Translations under genes and position numbers: made by a program
In this document: in pieces, positions 54,039 through 63,286 of the stretch
Numbering within the stretch: position 1 is the stretch's first letter
How the letters are laid out: each line of letters opens with the position of its first letter
Source of the DNA: Pirellulales bacterium
GTDB lineage: Bacteria; Planctomycetota; Planctomycetia; Pirellulales; Thermoguttaceae
Reading direction: 5' to 3'
DNA length: 64,000 nucleotides
Assembly (NCBI GenBank): GCA_016935315.1
Contig: JAFGRD010000051.1
Span: 1 to 64,000, forward strand
Notes under the pieces: model-generated
Databases searched by the model: none
What the model was told of the DNA's origin: nothing
The model's input: the letters and a program-made list of their open reading frames with translations, nothing else

Positions 54039-55790
54039 CTATTGCTTCAACACCCGCATCAATTCCGGCAGCGAGGTCACCCCCTTGGCGACCAGCAGAA
54101 TGCCTTCCTCTTGAAGACTCCGCATCCCGTCCTTTCGGCCGGCCTGGCGGAGCAATTCGATCTTCGGGTCGGCTTTCAGCACGTGGCGGACCGTATCGCC
54201 GACGACCAGCAGCTCGAACACGGCGGTTCGGCCGAGGTAGCCGATGCCGTTGCACACCTCGCAGACCTCCTCGGGTTCCTGCGGCGGCCGGTAGAACGCC
54301 TTGACGCGGCCTTCCGGAATGCCGAGTTGCTGGAGCACCTGGGGCGTCGGCGTATAGGCCTCTTTGCATTCGGCGCACAGCTTGCGGACCAGCCGCTGGC
54401 TGACCACCGCCGAGACGGCCTTGGCGAGTTTCTTCCGGTCGGCCCCCAGCGCCAAGACTCGCAGCAGCGCCTCCGCGCTGTCCTTGGCCCGAATCGTGCT
54501 GACGATCAACCGCTTCTCGTCGGCGATCTCGTCGCACACGAGGTCGACCGTCTCGCCGTCGACCAGGTCGCGAATCACGACCACTTCCGGTTCTTCACGA
54601 AAGACCTTGGGCAGCACGTCGACCGGTGTTTGGCCGTCGGCCGCCTTATAGGTCCGCACCGGACAGTTTTCGATTTTCTCGTAGGGGTTGGTGACCTCCT
54701 CGACGGCCATGAACTCCCGCGTGTATCGGTCGGTGTGGCGGATCACCACGTCGGCCGTGCTTCGCAACCCGCCGCCCGGCATGGCCGAGAACAGCAGCAA
54801 ACCCTTCTCCAGGTAAAACAGCTCGCGGATCTGCTCCTGGATCTTTTCTCGCATTCCCAGCTCGCCCATGTCGTCGAAGGCGATCTTCTTGTCTTCGAAC
54901 TGGATCACGGCGCGTTCGCCCGACTTGGTTCCTTGCGCGGTCAGGGTGGTGGCGTACTTGACCGAACTATATTCGGCGCTGAATCTGCCCGACTGCCGGT
55001 TCTGCCGGTCCTGCGAGTTCATGCCGCAGAGGACCTTCAGCGATTCCAAGGCCGGATCGCCCGCGTCGCGTTCGATCGGCTCTTGATTGAGCCACACGCC
55101 GTCGACCAGGTAGCGCAAGCCGACTGCCTGCTGGGAGTAGTCGAGCATGATGGCCGACGCCCGCATCGTCAGGCCGTCGTAGAGGATTTTCCGTGCGGGC
55201 AAGAGGCCGGGCGTCTGTCGCGCCAGCAACAGGCGGGCGTTGTTTTCGCGTTCGTCGGCGCCGCCGAGTCCGGCGACTCTCACCGGCGGCCCCTTCTCGT
55301 GGGGATCCATGGCTTCGGCCGCGATCTTGACACCCACCTTGGCCAGACGCACCGCGAGCCAATAGCGGATATGGGCCGGGGTAAAGACCCGCAAATCGTT
55401 GGTAACCCGCCGATTGCGTTGCACGACGTACGTGGAAAAAGGGGCCACGTAGGCGATCGCCAGCAGCGGAAACGCCAGCCAGAAGTACGGGATGATCCAG
55501 ACCAGCACGAACGTCGCGAAGAACGGCCCGCAGATGATCGGATTCCAGCGCACGTAGTTGAGCTTCAACTCTTGGGCGTCCTGGCTGGCCCAGTCGGCGG
55601 AATGCACCCACATGGCGAACACCACCCAGCAGGCGAGGATCTGGATCCAGCCCAGGTAGAAACCCGACCCGCGCCAGCTCGATCTCAACTCCATCGACGG
55701 CCAATCGGCGCCCGATTGGGCGAGCAGCTCGCCCGAGCCCACCGTGAGGATCAGGACCATGATGGTCACGATGAACGAGAAACGCAACAT
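54039..55790 (-). CDS. Membrane-anchored GspE/PilB-like protein with degenerate P-loop
   Basis: This is a 583-residue protein. A signal-like helix at 5-24 and hydrophobic stretches at ~45-62, 86-104 and 105-125 anchor it to the membrane, unlike soluble GspE. From ~150 on it follows the secretion ATPase plan, but the P-loop position reads AMPGGGLRST (336-345) in place of GxTGSGKTT, with no lysine. The Walker B region is FREEPEVVVIRDLVDGETVD. The zinc-type cysteines are kept (C472, C475, C510, C513), with GYLGRTAVFELL after them. It overlaps pilT by one base. It is therefore probably an inactive, regulatory or structural relative that pairs with the active PilT. Confidence 0.85.
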   Translation of the reverse strand: MLRFSFIVTIMVLILTVGSGELLAQSGADWPSMELRSSWRGSGFYLGWIQILACWVVFAMWVHSADWASQDAQELKLNYVRWNPIICGPFFATFVLVWIIPYFWLAFPLLAIAYVAPFSTYVVQRNRRVTNDLRVFTPAHIRYWLAVRLAKVGVKIAAEAMDPHEKGPPVRVAGLGGADERENNARLLLARQTPGLLPARKILYDGLTMRASAIMLDYSQQAVGLRYLVDGVWLNQEPIERDAGDPALESLKVLCGMNSQDRQNRQSGRFSAEYSSVKYATTLTAQGTKSGERAVIQFEDKKIAFDDMGELGMREKIQEQIRELFYLEKGLLLFSAMPGGGLRSTADVVIRHTDRYTREFMAVEEVTNPYEKIENCPVRTYKAADGQTPVDVLPKVFREEPEVVVIRDLVDGETVDLVCDEIADEKRLIVSTIRAKDSAEALLRVLALGADRKKLAKAVSAVVSQRLVRKLCAECKEAYTPTPQVLQQLGIPEGRVKAFYRPPQEPEEVCEVCNGIGYLGRTAVFELLVVGDTVRHVLKADPKIELLRQAGRKDGMRSLQEEGILLVAKGVTSLPELMRVLKQ

Positions 55791-57037
55791 CAGAGCATTC
55801 CGGATTGGCTGACGTCGATGCCTTTGAGGGCCATTTTAAGTGCTTCGGGATTAGGGGCCACCTCGAACGCCGTCGCCCGATCGATCATGTCGCGATTGAC
55901 CAGATCCTTGAGGCTCTGTGTGAAGTCCTGCATGCCTTCCTCCTTGGCCAGGCGGATGGCGTCGGCGAGCTTCTGGTCCTCTTCATCTTCGATCAGCTTG
56001 CGGACCGTGGGGTTGAAGAACATGATCTCGACGGTGGGCACGCGGCCGACCCCCTCCTTGATCGAGGGAATCAGCTTCTGGGCGATGATCCCCTTCATGT
56101 TGAAGATCAACGCGCTGCGGATCGCCGTGTGCATGCTTCGGGGAAACAGATCCAACAGCCGGCCGACCGTGCTGGGTGCCGTCGAGGCGTGGATCGTCCC
56201 GAACACGAGATGGCCCGTCTCGGCCGCCTGCAATGCCGTCTCGAACGTCTCCCGGTCGCGCATTTCCCCCACCAGCATCACGTCCGGATCTTCCCGCACG
56301 GCGTGCTTCATGCCGGTCATGAAGTTCTTCACGTCCATGCCGATCTCGCGCTGGTTGATCAGGCACTTGTCTTCGGTGAAGGTGAATTCGATCGGGTCTT
56401 CCAGCGTGAGGATGTGCTTGCGGTAGTTGCGATTGACATAGTCGAGCATCGAGGCGATCGTGGTCGTCTTCCCCGATCCGGTAATCCCGGCCAACAAGAT
56501 CATGCCCTGGCTGTAGTGGCAGAGCTTCTCCAGGCTGGGCGGCAGGTGGAGCTGTTCGAAGCTGGGGATCCAGTTGCTCACCCGACGCGCGACCAGCCCC
56601 ACGTGCCCCATCTGCTGCAGCACGTTGACGCGAAAGCGCCACGACTTGTCGTCCACTTCCAGGGAATAGGCGAAGTCCACGCCGCCGTCTTCCTCGAAAA
56701 CCAGCACGCGCCGCTTGTCGAGCTTGATCATGGGGAAGATCAGCCGAACCATCTCCTCGTCGTTGATCGGAGGCCGGTTCAGCGGGCGCAGCGAGCCGTT
56801 GACACGAACGAACGGCGGGCAATCGACCTTCAGGTGAAGGTCGCTGCCTTCCAGCTTCACCAGCGCACGAAACACCTTGTCGATCTCCAGCCCCTCGCGG
56901 ATACCAACGAATCGTTCTTTGCTGAGTTCGCCCGTCACCTGCATATTCGGCTCCTGATCGCTTTGGTGTTCAGTCGCCTCGGGTCGTCTCTGTTCTGTCT
57001 TCGCTTCCTTCTGTCTCGGCTCCACGTCCGTAGCCAT
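55790..57037 (-). CDS. pilT: PilT-like twitching/retraction ATPase
   Basis: This 415-residue hexameric AAA-type ATPase of the PilT family powers pilus retraction or a related secretion step. Walker A GITGSGKT lies at 184-191, the Asp box is ILTLEDPIEF, the His/Walker B region is AVREDPDVMLVGEMRDRETF, and AETGHLVFGTIHAS is the His box. About 45 N-terminal residues are polar and variable. AAGGAGG precedes ATG 57037. Neighbours are a P-loop-less GspE relative, CvpA and a small membrane protein. No pilin or PilC gene is present, so an envelope-secretion role other than classical twitching is possible. Confidence 0.93.
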   Translation of the reverse strand: MATDVEPRQKEAKTEQRRPEATEHQSDQEPNMQVTGELSKERFVGIREGLEIDKVFRALVKLEGSDLHLKVDCPPFVRVNGSLRPLNRPPINDEEMVRLIFPMIKLDKRRVLVFEEDGGVDFAYSLEVDDKSWRFRVNVLQQMGHVGLVARRVSNWIPSFEQLHLPPSLEKLCHYSQGMILLAGITGSGKTTTIASMLDYVNRNYRKHILTLEDPIEFTFTEDKCLINQREIGMDVKNFMTGMKHAVREDPDVMLVGEMRDRETFETALQAAETGHLVFGTIHASTAPSTVGRLLDLFPRSMHTAIRSALIFNMKGIIAQKLIPSIKEGVGRVPTVEIMFFNPTVRKLIEDEEDQKLADAIRLAKEEGMQDFTQSLKDLVNRDMIDRATAFEVAPNPEALKMALKGIDVSQSGML

Positions 57038-57124
57038 CGTGCCTCCTTCGATCGATTCTCTGTTCCAAGGCGCCCCTGTTCCGATAGGGACAAGGTCCCG
57101 AATGAGACGCCTTTCTACTACTAT

Positions 57125-57910
57125 TTACCGAGTGACGCCGTTTTGCAACCTCACGGGGACCCCGCGACGCTGCATAATGCGTTTGGTTTCTTCAATGGTG
57201 TACTCGCCGTAATGGAAAATGCTGGCGGCCAGGGCGGCTTCCGCCCCGCCCAACAGGATGGCATCGGCCAGGTGATCAGGGCACCCGGCTCCGCCGCTGG
57301 CGACCACCGGAATCCTCACAGCCTTGGTCACCGCCGAGGTCATTTCCAGATCATAGCCGTCTTTTGTCCCGTCGGCGTCCATGCTGGTCAGCACGATCTC
57401 GCCGGCCCCGAGTTGCTCGACCGTACGGGCCCAGGCAACAGCCTCCAATCCGGTGCCGATACGCCCCCCGTTGATGTGTACTTCCCAGAACTCTTTGCCG
57501 TCTTGGATCACACGCTTCGGGTCGATATTGACCACGATACACTGGCTGCCGAAGCGCCGGGCGGCCTCGCGGACGAACTCGGGATTCCGACAGGCGGCCG
57601 AGTTGATCGAGACCTTGTCGCTGCCCGCATTGAGCAAGGCCCGAATATCCTCCATCAAGCGTATGCCGCCTCCGACCGTGAGTGGCATGAAGATCACCTC
57701 GGCGGTCCTTCGGACCACATCGAGGATAATGTCGCGGCCCTCGTGACTGGCAGTGATGTCCAGGAAGACCAATTCGTCGGCCCCCTCCTGCTCGTAGCGC
57801 GCCGCCACTTCGACCGGATCTCCGGCGTCGCGGAGATTCAGGAAATTCGTGCCCTTGACCACCCGGCCCCGGTTCACGTCGAGACAGGGAATTACCCGTT
57901 TAGCGAACAT
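57125..57910 (-). CDS. hisF: Imidazole glycerol phosphate synthase, cyclase subunit
   Basis: This 261-residue (beta-alpha)8 barrel forms imidazole glycerol phosphate and AICAR in histidine synthesis, with ammonia from HisH. The N-terminal catalytic Asp is in [16 protein letters not shown]. The second catalytic Asp is in [14 protein letters not shown], and the phosphate sites are PLTVGGGIR and [15 protein letters not shown]. Length is standard. hisH is not adjacent. It precedes pilT by 87 bases on the same strand. Confidence 0.96.
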   Translation of the reverse strand: MFAKRVIPCLDVNRGRVVKGTNFLNLRDAGDPVEVAARYEQEGADELVFLDITASHEGRDIILDVVRRTAEVIFMPLTVGGGIRLMEDIRALLNAGSDKVSINSAACRNPEFVREAARRFGSQCIVVNIDPKRVIQDGKEFWEVHINGGRIGTGLEAVAWARTVEQLGAGEIVLTSMDADGTKDGYDLEMTSAVTKAVRIPVVASGGAGCPDHLADAILLGGAEAALAASIFHYGEYTIEETKRIMQRRGVPVRLQNGVTR

Positions 57911-57922
57911 GGGCAGCCGCCC

Positions 57923-57970
57923 GAAGAGGCCTCTTCCAGTCGCAGCGGCCGGCAGCGGCCGGCAGCGGCC
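57923..57970 (-). repeat. Palindrome and 10-base repeats in the hisF leader
   Basis: Between the promoter and the hisF start lie a perfect palindrome, GAAGAGGCCTCTTC (57923-57936), and three near-identical ten-base units of GGCAGCGGCC type (57941-57970). Transcribed, they give strong GC hairpins 10-60 bases before the start codon, which could affect translation or elongation. Confidence 0.6.
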
Positions 57971-57978
57971 AAACCCTT

Positions 57979-58007
57979 ACTGTAGTATGTCGCCCGCACG
58001 CGGTCAA
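57979..58007 (-). promoter_or_regulatory. Promoter of hisF
   Basis: Reading the minus strand: TTGACC (58007-58002), a 17-base spacer and TACAGT (57984-57979). This is a good vegetative match, with a predicted leader of about 60 bases. Confidence 0.6.
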
Positions 58008-58028
58008 CACCCTGATCGATCGGGTGGT

Positions 58029-61000
58029 TTATTCCCCGCCGGCAGTCCATCTCGCGGCGGCGCGCATGTCCACCCGCGGCGTCGCAAGCATCTTCCGCCG
58101 GCCCTCCCGAATCGCTTCGAGCATGGTGGCGTAGTCGGGATCGCCGGGGTCCTGGAAGAGCGGCCTGCCCTGGCCGCCTTCCTCGGTACCCAGGCCGCGA
58201 CCGCCGGCCGCCTTGGCCAAATGGGCCACCAGCAGGGCGCTGTGTTCCGGGTGGGTGAAATTGACCCACGCGTAGCGGCCGTCCCAGATGTTGCCGTGGT
58301 CGTTCGGGTGCGGAAATCCGCCGTGACAGGAGTGGCAGCGGCGACCGTAAACGCCCAGCAGTCGCTTCGCATACCATGGCGACTCCTGGCCGGTTTCCAC
58401 GTCCGTACAAAGGTCGCGATAGCCGGGCGAATGGGGGCGGCTGTGCTCGTAGGTGCCGTAGTACGGCACGTTGGCGTCGATCCAAAGGTAAATCCGTCGG
58501 CGGTCGGCAAGCGGAATCATCCGGCCGCAGTGGTCCGTCTCGATATACTCCAGCAACCGGCTGGCGTGCGAACCGGTCCACAAGGGCCGATTGACGGCCG
58601 TGGGCGTCCGCAACAGCCAGAAGAAATGGACCAGCGGCTTGCCGCGGGCCGCCTCTTCGGGCAACATCTGCCCGGCGGCCATGTCGTGCTGCCGGTACGA
58701 CCGGCTACGCCCCAGCAAGTTGTCGTAAGCCATGTTGAAGATCCGCGTCTTGTCGCCCGAAAGGTCGTAGCCGGCGTCGGGATCCGGGCCGCTGTGGCAC
58801 TCCACACAATACGTGTCCAGGACGGGTTGGACGACCTTGACGAAATCGACGATTCCGCCGTTGCCCCAGACGGGCGGCGTCGGCCGCCGCGGCGGCCGGT
58901 GCGAAGCGATCGGGCTGGCCGCCGACCGGGCCGGCGGGGCCGTGTTCCGCGGCTCGTGACAGCCGATACAGCTCAGCGTTTCGCCCGGCATCAGTTGCAC
59001 GGCCGAGGTCATCCGCTGCAGCTCGCGTCCTTCCGCGTCGAGCACCTGGAAGTAGACCTCTCGCAGAGCCGGCACCAGGAAATGGGCCGAACCGTCGGCC
59101 TCGACCGGCACGCAGCCCCAGCAGCGCTTGGCGTAATACGTGCCATAGCTCATCACGGGCGACTGGTCGTAAGCCCGATGGCTGAGGTCGGCCATCTTGC
59201 GCATCTGCTCCATGAGTTGGATCTGCTTGACCCGGCCCCGCTCGATGCCCGGCAAACCGCGATAGACGTCGGCTAACAAGACCGATCCCCAGGCGGTGGT
59301 GTCTTGGGCCGACGGCTCTCGACGTTCCCCCGAGGCGACCATCGGAATCGCGCCTTGCGGCCGCAGAGACAAGGGGCCATAGCAGCCCATCTCCGGGTCG
59401 GCATGGACCGGCACCTTGTTGTCGCAGAGATCCAAGAGGTAAACAGCGAAGCGGCCCACGCCGCCCTCGCCCCCGCCGTAGGCGACCAGGAACTGATAGT
59501 CGTTGACGGGAAACGGATCGCGATAGGACCAGCGGTACGAGCGGTCTTCGATGATCGGAAATTCCTCCGTGATCCAGGCAAAGCCCTGGTCTCGGGGTGC
59601 CTCCAGGCCGAGTTGGTTCTGAATCAGCCCGATCGCCCCATGGGGCCATCCGTGGTGCGGAGCGAACGTGGCCACCACCAGGTTGCCTTGGCCGGGAACG
59701 GGCCGGGCCTGCCAGAACGTGCCCACCGCTCGGATCGTGTTGCCGAAGAAGAGCTGGTAGCGACGCCCGTCCGGGCTCTGCGTCCAAAGACTCTGCCGGT
59801 AGGTCAGGTCGCGGTCGACGTATTCCCAGCGGGTGAACAGCACGCGGCCGTCGGGCAGCATCTGCGGCGAAAAGTCGGAAAGCGTGTTTTGGCTCACGCA
59901 CCGCACGTCGCCGCCGTCGCGCCGCATGACGTGCAAGTTGGAGCTTGGGCCCGGTTGGCATACCGTGAAGCCGCCGCGCCGCGTCGAGACAAACAGTAAA
60001 TCGCCGTCGGGCAGTTCGATCGCACTGACCTCGTGGTATTGCGGGTCGCGGCTGACCCTCTTGAGGCCTTGTCCGTCCACGCCGATCTCGTAGATCTGCC
60101 AGCACGGCTCCTCCCGTCTTCTGAACGAGAAAAACAGCGTCTGGGCGTCGCGAGAAAGGTTCATGTCGAAGATGCAGCCTTCCGGGTCGCTGAAGATCAC
60201 CTGCGGCGGTGTGCCGGGCGTGGCCGGGTCGCAGACGGCGATCCGACAGCCCCAACGTTCCGGGACGCTCTGCCAGAGGTAACAGTTGGCGGCGTTGGGG
60301 CGCGCCAGCGGGTGCCGCATGAAGAAGGCAATCCGGCCGAGTTGGCCGACCTGCTCGGACAGCAGCCCTCGCAACCCTTCGAGGTGCTTCGCGACCGTCG
60401 CGTCGTCAACGGCCTCGCCGGCTTCCATGCTCTCCAACAGCCGCTTTCGTTGCCTTTGGAAGTCGGCCAATCGGGCCAGATAGCGTTGACCTTGGAGTGA
60501 AAGGCCTTCCGTGCGAAGCATCAGGTCACCGAGGACCGTTCGCCGCGGCTCGAACCGGATATTCCGCAAGTCACCCAGCCGCCGCCGAAACTCTCGGGCA
60601 CGCACCAGTCGCGGGTCGTCGCGGATGTCCCATTCGATGATCCCGCTGCCGAAGCCGGGGCGCGACTGGACCTCGATCCGCAAGGCCGCCGTCTCGACCG
60701 GCCGGAACGTGACCCGGTTGAACACGCCCTTTTCGACGCCGAACGGGCAGGTGTTTTCCACCGGCAACCAGCGATCGCCGCGGCGATGGAAGAGCCGCCA
60801 CGACTCGGGCAGGGGGCAGTCGCCGCCGGGCGTGTCGTCGAGCCAGTAGACCTCGGTGGCCGAGACCTTGCGCGGCCCGTCCAAATGATATTCGACCCAT
60901 TCCTTGGTTCCCTGGTGTGGCCAGAAGGAATGTCGCGGGCGGTCGGTGGGGCTCTGCGGCTCGACGCGATCGTTGATCGCCGCGACCGTGTCGCCGGGGA

Positions 61001-61091
61001 AGCAGTGCGAGACGCGCACCTCCTCGGCGGCCACCGGCCCGGCAAGCACGGCGGCGGACAGAAGCAGAAGCGACCGGATCGTGAAACCCAT
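58029..61091 (-). CDS. Exported three-heme protein of the hydrazine-synthase-alpha-like family
   Basis: This protein has about 1020 residues. A signal peptide (LLLLSAAVLAGPVAA) is followed by a discoidin-like region to ~160, and residues ~270-640 contain TolB-type propeller strands (LPDGDLLFVSTRRGG, LPDGRVLFTRWEYVD). The C-terminal third carries three CxxCH heme-c sites: CIGCH (~707), CVECH (~761) and CHSCH (~918). This order resembles the middle-domain family named after the hydrazine synthase alpha subunit and widespread in planctomycetes that do not do anammox. Electron transfer or sugar oxidation is plausible, but hydrazine synthesis is not implied. ATG 61091 fits the GGAAGG site better than ATG 61097. 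Confidence 0.85.
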   Translation of the reverse strand: MGFTIRSLLLLSAAVLAGPVAAEEVRVSHCFPGDTVAAINDRVEPQSPTDRPRHSFWPHQGTKEWVEYHLDGPRKVSATEVYWLDDTPGGDCPLPESWRLFHRRGDRWLPVENTCPFGVEKGVFNRVTFRPVETAALRIEVQSRPGFGSGIIEWDIRDDPRLVRAREFRRRLGDLRNIRFEPRRTVLGDLMLRTEGLSLQGQRYLARLADFQRQRKRLLESMEAGEAVDDATVAKHLEGLRGLLSEQVGQLGRIAFFMRHPLARPNAANCYLWQSVPERWGCRIAVCDPATPGTPPQVIFSDPEGCIFDMNLSRDAQTLFFSFRRREEPCWQIYEIGVDGQGLKRVSRDPQYHEVSAIELPDGDLLFVSTRRGGFTVCQPGPSSNLHVMRRDGGDVRCVSQNTLSDFSPQMLPDGRVLFTRWEYVDRDLTYRQSLWTQSPDGRRYQLFFGNTIRAVGTFWQARPVPGQGNLVVATFAPHHGWPHGAIGLIQNQLGLEAPRDQGFAWITEEFPIIEDRSYRWSYRDPFPVNDYQFLVAYGGGEGGVGRFAVYLLDLCDNKVPVHADPEMGCYGPLSLRPQGAIPMVASGERREPSAQDTTAWGSVLLADVYRGLPGIERGRVKQIQLMEQMRKMADLSHRAYDQSPVMSYGTYYAKRCWGCVPVEADGSAHFLVPALREVYFQVLDAEGRELQRMTSAVQLMPGETLSCIGCHEPRNTAPPARSAASPIASHRPPRRPTPPVWGNGGIVDFVKVVQPVLDTYCVECHSGPDPDAGYDLSGDKTRIFNMAYDNLLGRSRSYRQHDMAAGQMLPEEAARGKPLVHFFWLLRTPTAVNRPLWTGSHASRLLEYIETDHCGRMIPLADRRRIYLWIDANVPYYGTYEHSRPHSPGYRDLCTDVETGQESPWYAKRLLGVYGRRCHSCHGGFPHPNDHGNIWDGRYAWVNFTHPEHSALLVAHLAKAAGGRGLGTEEGGQGRPLFQDPGDPDYATMLEAIREGRRKMLATPRVDMRAAARWTAGGE

Positions 61092-61170
61092 GAGCATATC
61101 CTTCCTGAGGGCAGGTGCAGGCAGGAGCCGAAGACTATTCTATCTGCCGAGGGGGTGAGATCGCAAGCGG

Positions 61171-61402
61171 CTAAGAACTCGTAGAAGAACAAGTTGGACA
61201 TACATGAAAGTGCAAGGACGCGCAGCGGCCTTGCTCTTTCATCACGCCCTGACGGAACGTGCCTTGGACTTTCGTGGTTCTTTCCCGATCAGAAGTCACC
61301 GGAATCGACGTTTCACACAGGGCGAGCGTTATGGCTGAAAGGGCGTTTGCGCCGCCTTTCCAGCCATGAGAATGCCCAACTTGTTCTTTTGCGAGTCCTA
61401 AG
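61171..61402. mobile_element. MITE-like element with 31-base terminal inverted repeats (family A)
   Basis: This 232-base stretch is bounded by imperfect inverted repeats of about 31 bases (61171-61201 and 61372-61402). Inside is a further hairpin near 61334-61366. The body recurs inverted at 11051-11222, where 57 bases are identical. No transposase frame is present, so movement would need one elsewhere. The right end contains the stop codon of the adjacent homocysteine methyltransferase/MTHFR gene. Together with flanking bases it fills the gap 61092-61397. A non-mobile palindromic repeat is the alternative. Confidence 0.6.
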
Positions 61403-63248
61403 GACTCACCTCGATCACCGCCAGGGCCGTGGCGATCTTGCCGAACGGCGCACTGACCTGGATGCCGGCCACGCGATCGCGGACCCGTTCGGCCGATTCG
61501 CGGGCGATCTCCACGCCCATGCTCAACTGGTCCTCGCGGCTTTCGACCGACGCCATCCGCCGCATGGCCGATTCGGGGACCTCGACGCCGGGAACCTCGT
61601 TGTTCATGAACAGTGCATTGCGATAGCTGGCCAGCGGCCAGATGCCGGCGACGATCGGAATCGGGCAATCTCGCACGCGATCCAGAAACCTCAACAGCGC
61701 GTCCGGATCGAAAACCGGTTGGGTGATGGCAAACTCGGCGCCGGCCGCGATCTTGCGGCGGAAGCGATCCAACTCGTGCTGCTGGTCGAGCGCGGTCGGG
61801 TCGAGGCCGACGCCGATGACCGCCCGGGTGGGCGGATCCAGCGGCTGCCCGCCCAGATCGCTGCCGCCGTTCATCCGCCGTTGCACCGCCACCATGCCGA
61901 TCGAGTCCGTATCGAACACGCCGGTTGCCTGGGGGTAATTGCCCAGTTTCGGCGGATCACCGGTTACGAAGAGGATGTTGTGGATCTCGCAGGCGGCGCA
62001 AGCCAGCAAATCGGCCTGCATCCCGATCAGATTCCGGTCGCGACAGCAGAAGTGCAGAATCGGCTCGATTTGCGTCTCTTGCCTGATCCGCTCGCAGGTG
62101 AAAAGCGGCGAGATGCGCGAGCTCGCCCGGGGGCCGTCGGGAATGTTCACGGCCAGCACGCCGTGTTCAAAGAGCGTTTTGCACTTCTGGATCGTGACGC
62201 TGAGATCGTAGCCTCGCGGCGGGAGCAGCTCGACCGTGGTGACCCACTGACCGGCGGCCAGGTGGGCCGCCCATCGCGACCGTTGGGCAAGGGGCACGGG
62301 CTCCTGCTCTTCGGCCGTCTCGACCGCGGGGCCGACGACCGATACTGTCTCGATCCGCGCCAGCGGCTTGACGGCCAGGGCCACCTCGCGGATATGCTCG
62401 GGCGTGGTGCCGCAGCAACCGCCCACGGCCGACGCCCCCAGGCTCACGTAGCGTTTGGCGTAGCTGGTCAGATACGCGGGCGAACAGAGGTAGATGTTCC
62501 GGTTGCCGACCTCCTTGGGCTGCCCGGCATTGGGCTGCACGATCAGCGGCAGTGTCGTGAGTCGTGCCGCCCGCTGCACCGCACCGAGCAAACCGTCCGG
62601 CCCGCTGCCGCAGTTCAGCCCCCAGGCGACCGGTTGCGGCCAATCGTCGGGCAACGGGGCCATCAGGCTCTCGATTGGCTCGCCGAACTTCGATTCCGCT
62701 TCATGGACGATGGCGAACGAGAGTACATACGGTACGTGGGGAAGCCGTCGCATGGCGGCGGCGCAGTCTTCGAGTGCCCTGCGGCTGGGCTGCGTTTCAA
62801 AAAGGACGAAGTCGGCCCCGCCCTCGAAGAGGTTCTCAGCCTGCTCGACGATCATCGATTCCAGCCGGTCTTCGTACTGCGGCTGATTGGGCAGCGGGCC
62901 GATGGAGCCCGCCACGAACACGGGGTGGTCGGCCGCGTCGGCCACTCCCCGGGCGAGCCGGGCGGCGGCCTGGTGGATTTCCGCAAGCCGGTCGGCCAGC
63001 CCGAATTGCCCCAACGCCACGCGGTTGGCGCCGAAGGTGTTCGTGGTCAACACATCGGCCCCGGCGTCACGATACTCCGTGTGGATCCGCCGGATCAGCT
63101 TCTCGTCGGAAAGACAGAGCTCGTCGAAACAGCGGTTCGTGAAGACGTGGTGCCGGTAGATCTCGGTGCCCATGGCCCCGTCGAACACGAGCACGCCGCC
63201 GGCCAGCGCCTCTGCGAAGGTTGGCAAATCGGGTATCATACGAATCAT
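61398..63248 (-). CDS. Bifunctional homocysteine S-methyltransferase / methylenetetrahydrofolate reductase
   Basis: This 616-residue protein has the layout of YitJ-type proteins. Residues ~10-295 are the homocysteine-binding barrel with VFDGAMGTEIYRHH at the start. Zinc thiolates are expected from GLNCGSG and ASAVGGCCGTTPEH. Residues ~320-610 are an MTHFR-type flavin barrel with TVELLPPRGYDLS, FVTGDPPKLGNYPQATGVFD and AITQPVFD. It would make methyl-THF and methylate homocysteine to methionine, independent of cobalamin activation domains. The start at 63248 is chosen because earlier codons lie in a dispersed repeat; ATG 63239 is also possible. Confidence 0.92.
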   Translation of the reverse strand: MIRMIPDLPTFAEALAGGVLVFDGAMGTEIYRHHVFTNRCFDELCLSDEKLIRRIHTEYRDAGADVLTTNTFGANRVALGQFGLADRLAEIHQAAARLARGVADAADHPVFVAGSIGPLPNQPQYEDRLESMIVEQAENLFEGGADFVLFETQPSRRALEDCAAAMRRLPHVPYVLSFAIVHEAESKFGEPIESLMAPLPDDWPQPVAWGLNCGSGPDGLLGAVQRAARLTTLPLIVQPNAGQPKEVGNRNIYLCSPAYLTSYAKRYVSLGASAVGGCCGTTPEHIREVALAVKPLARIETVSVVGPAVETAEEQEPVPLAQRSRWAAHLAAGQWVTTVELLPPRGYDLSVTIQKCKTLFEHGVLAVNIPDGPRASSRISPLFTCERIRQETQIEPILHFCCRDRNLIGMQADLLACAACEIHNILFVTGDPPKLGNYPQATGVFDTDSIGMVAVQRRMNGGSDLGGQPLDPPTRAVIGVGLDPTALDQQHELDRFRRKIAAGAEFAITQPVFDPDALLRFLDRVRDCPIPIVAGIWPLASYRNALFMNNEVPGVEVPESAMRRMASVESREDQLSMGVEIARESAERVRDRVAGIQVSAPFGKIATALAVIEVSP

Positions 63249-63286
63249 CCGGTCGGTTGGGCGCGGCCTTCGCGGTTCGAAACGGC

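Noticed and set aside
53664-56426. 920-residue plus-strand frame opposite cvpA, the GspE-like gene and pilT
   Set aside because: It crosses several genes of the other strand that have recognisable motifs; composition is that of an antisense shadow.
55805-57985. 726-residue plus-strand frame opposite pilT and hisF
   Set aside because: Both genes beneath it are certain, and the frame is His/Asp/Arg-rich without any domain.
58029-61091. Assignment as hydrazine synthase of an anammox bacterium
   Set aside because: Only family-level similarity is visible. No partner subunit or other anammox gene is in the window, and related proteins are common in ordinary planctomycetes.
60521-61201. Minus-strand frame starting MSNLFFYEFLA upstream of the triheme gene
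   Set aside because: Its first codons are the terminal repeat of the MITE-like element, and the remainder overlaps the real gene in another frame.
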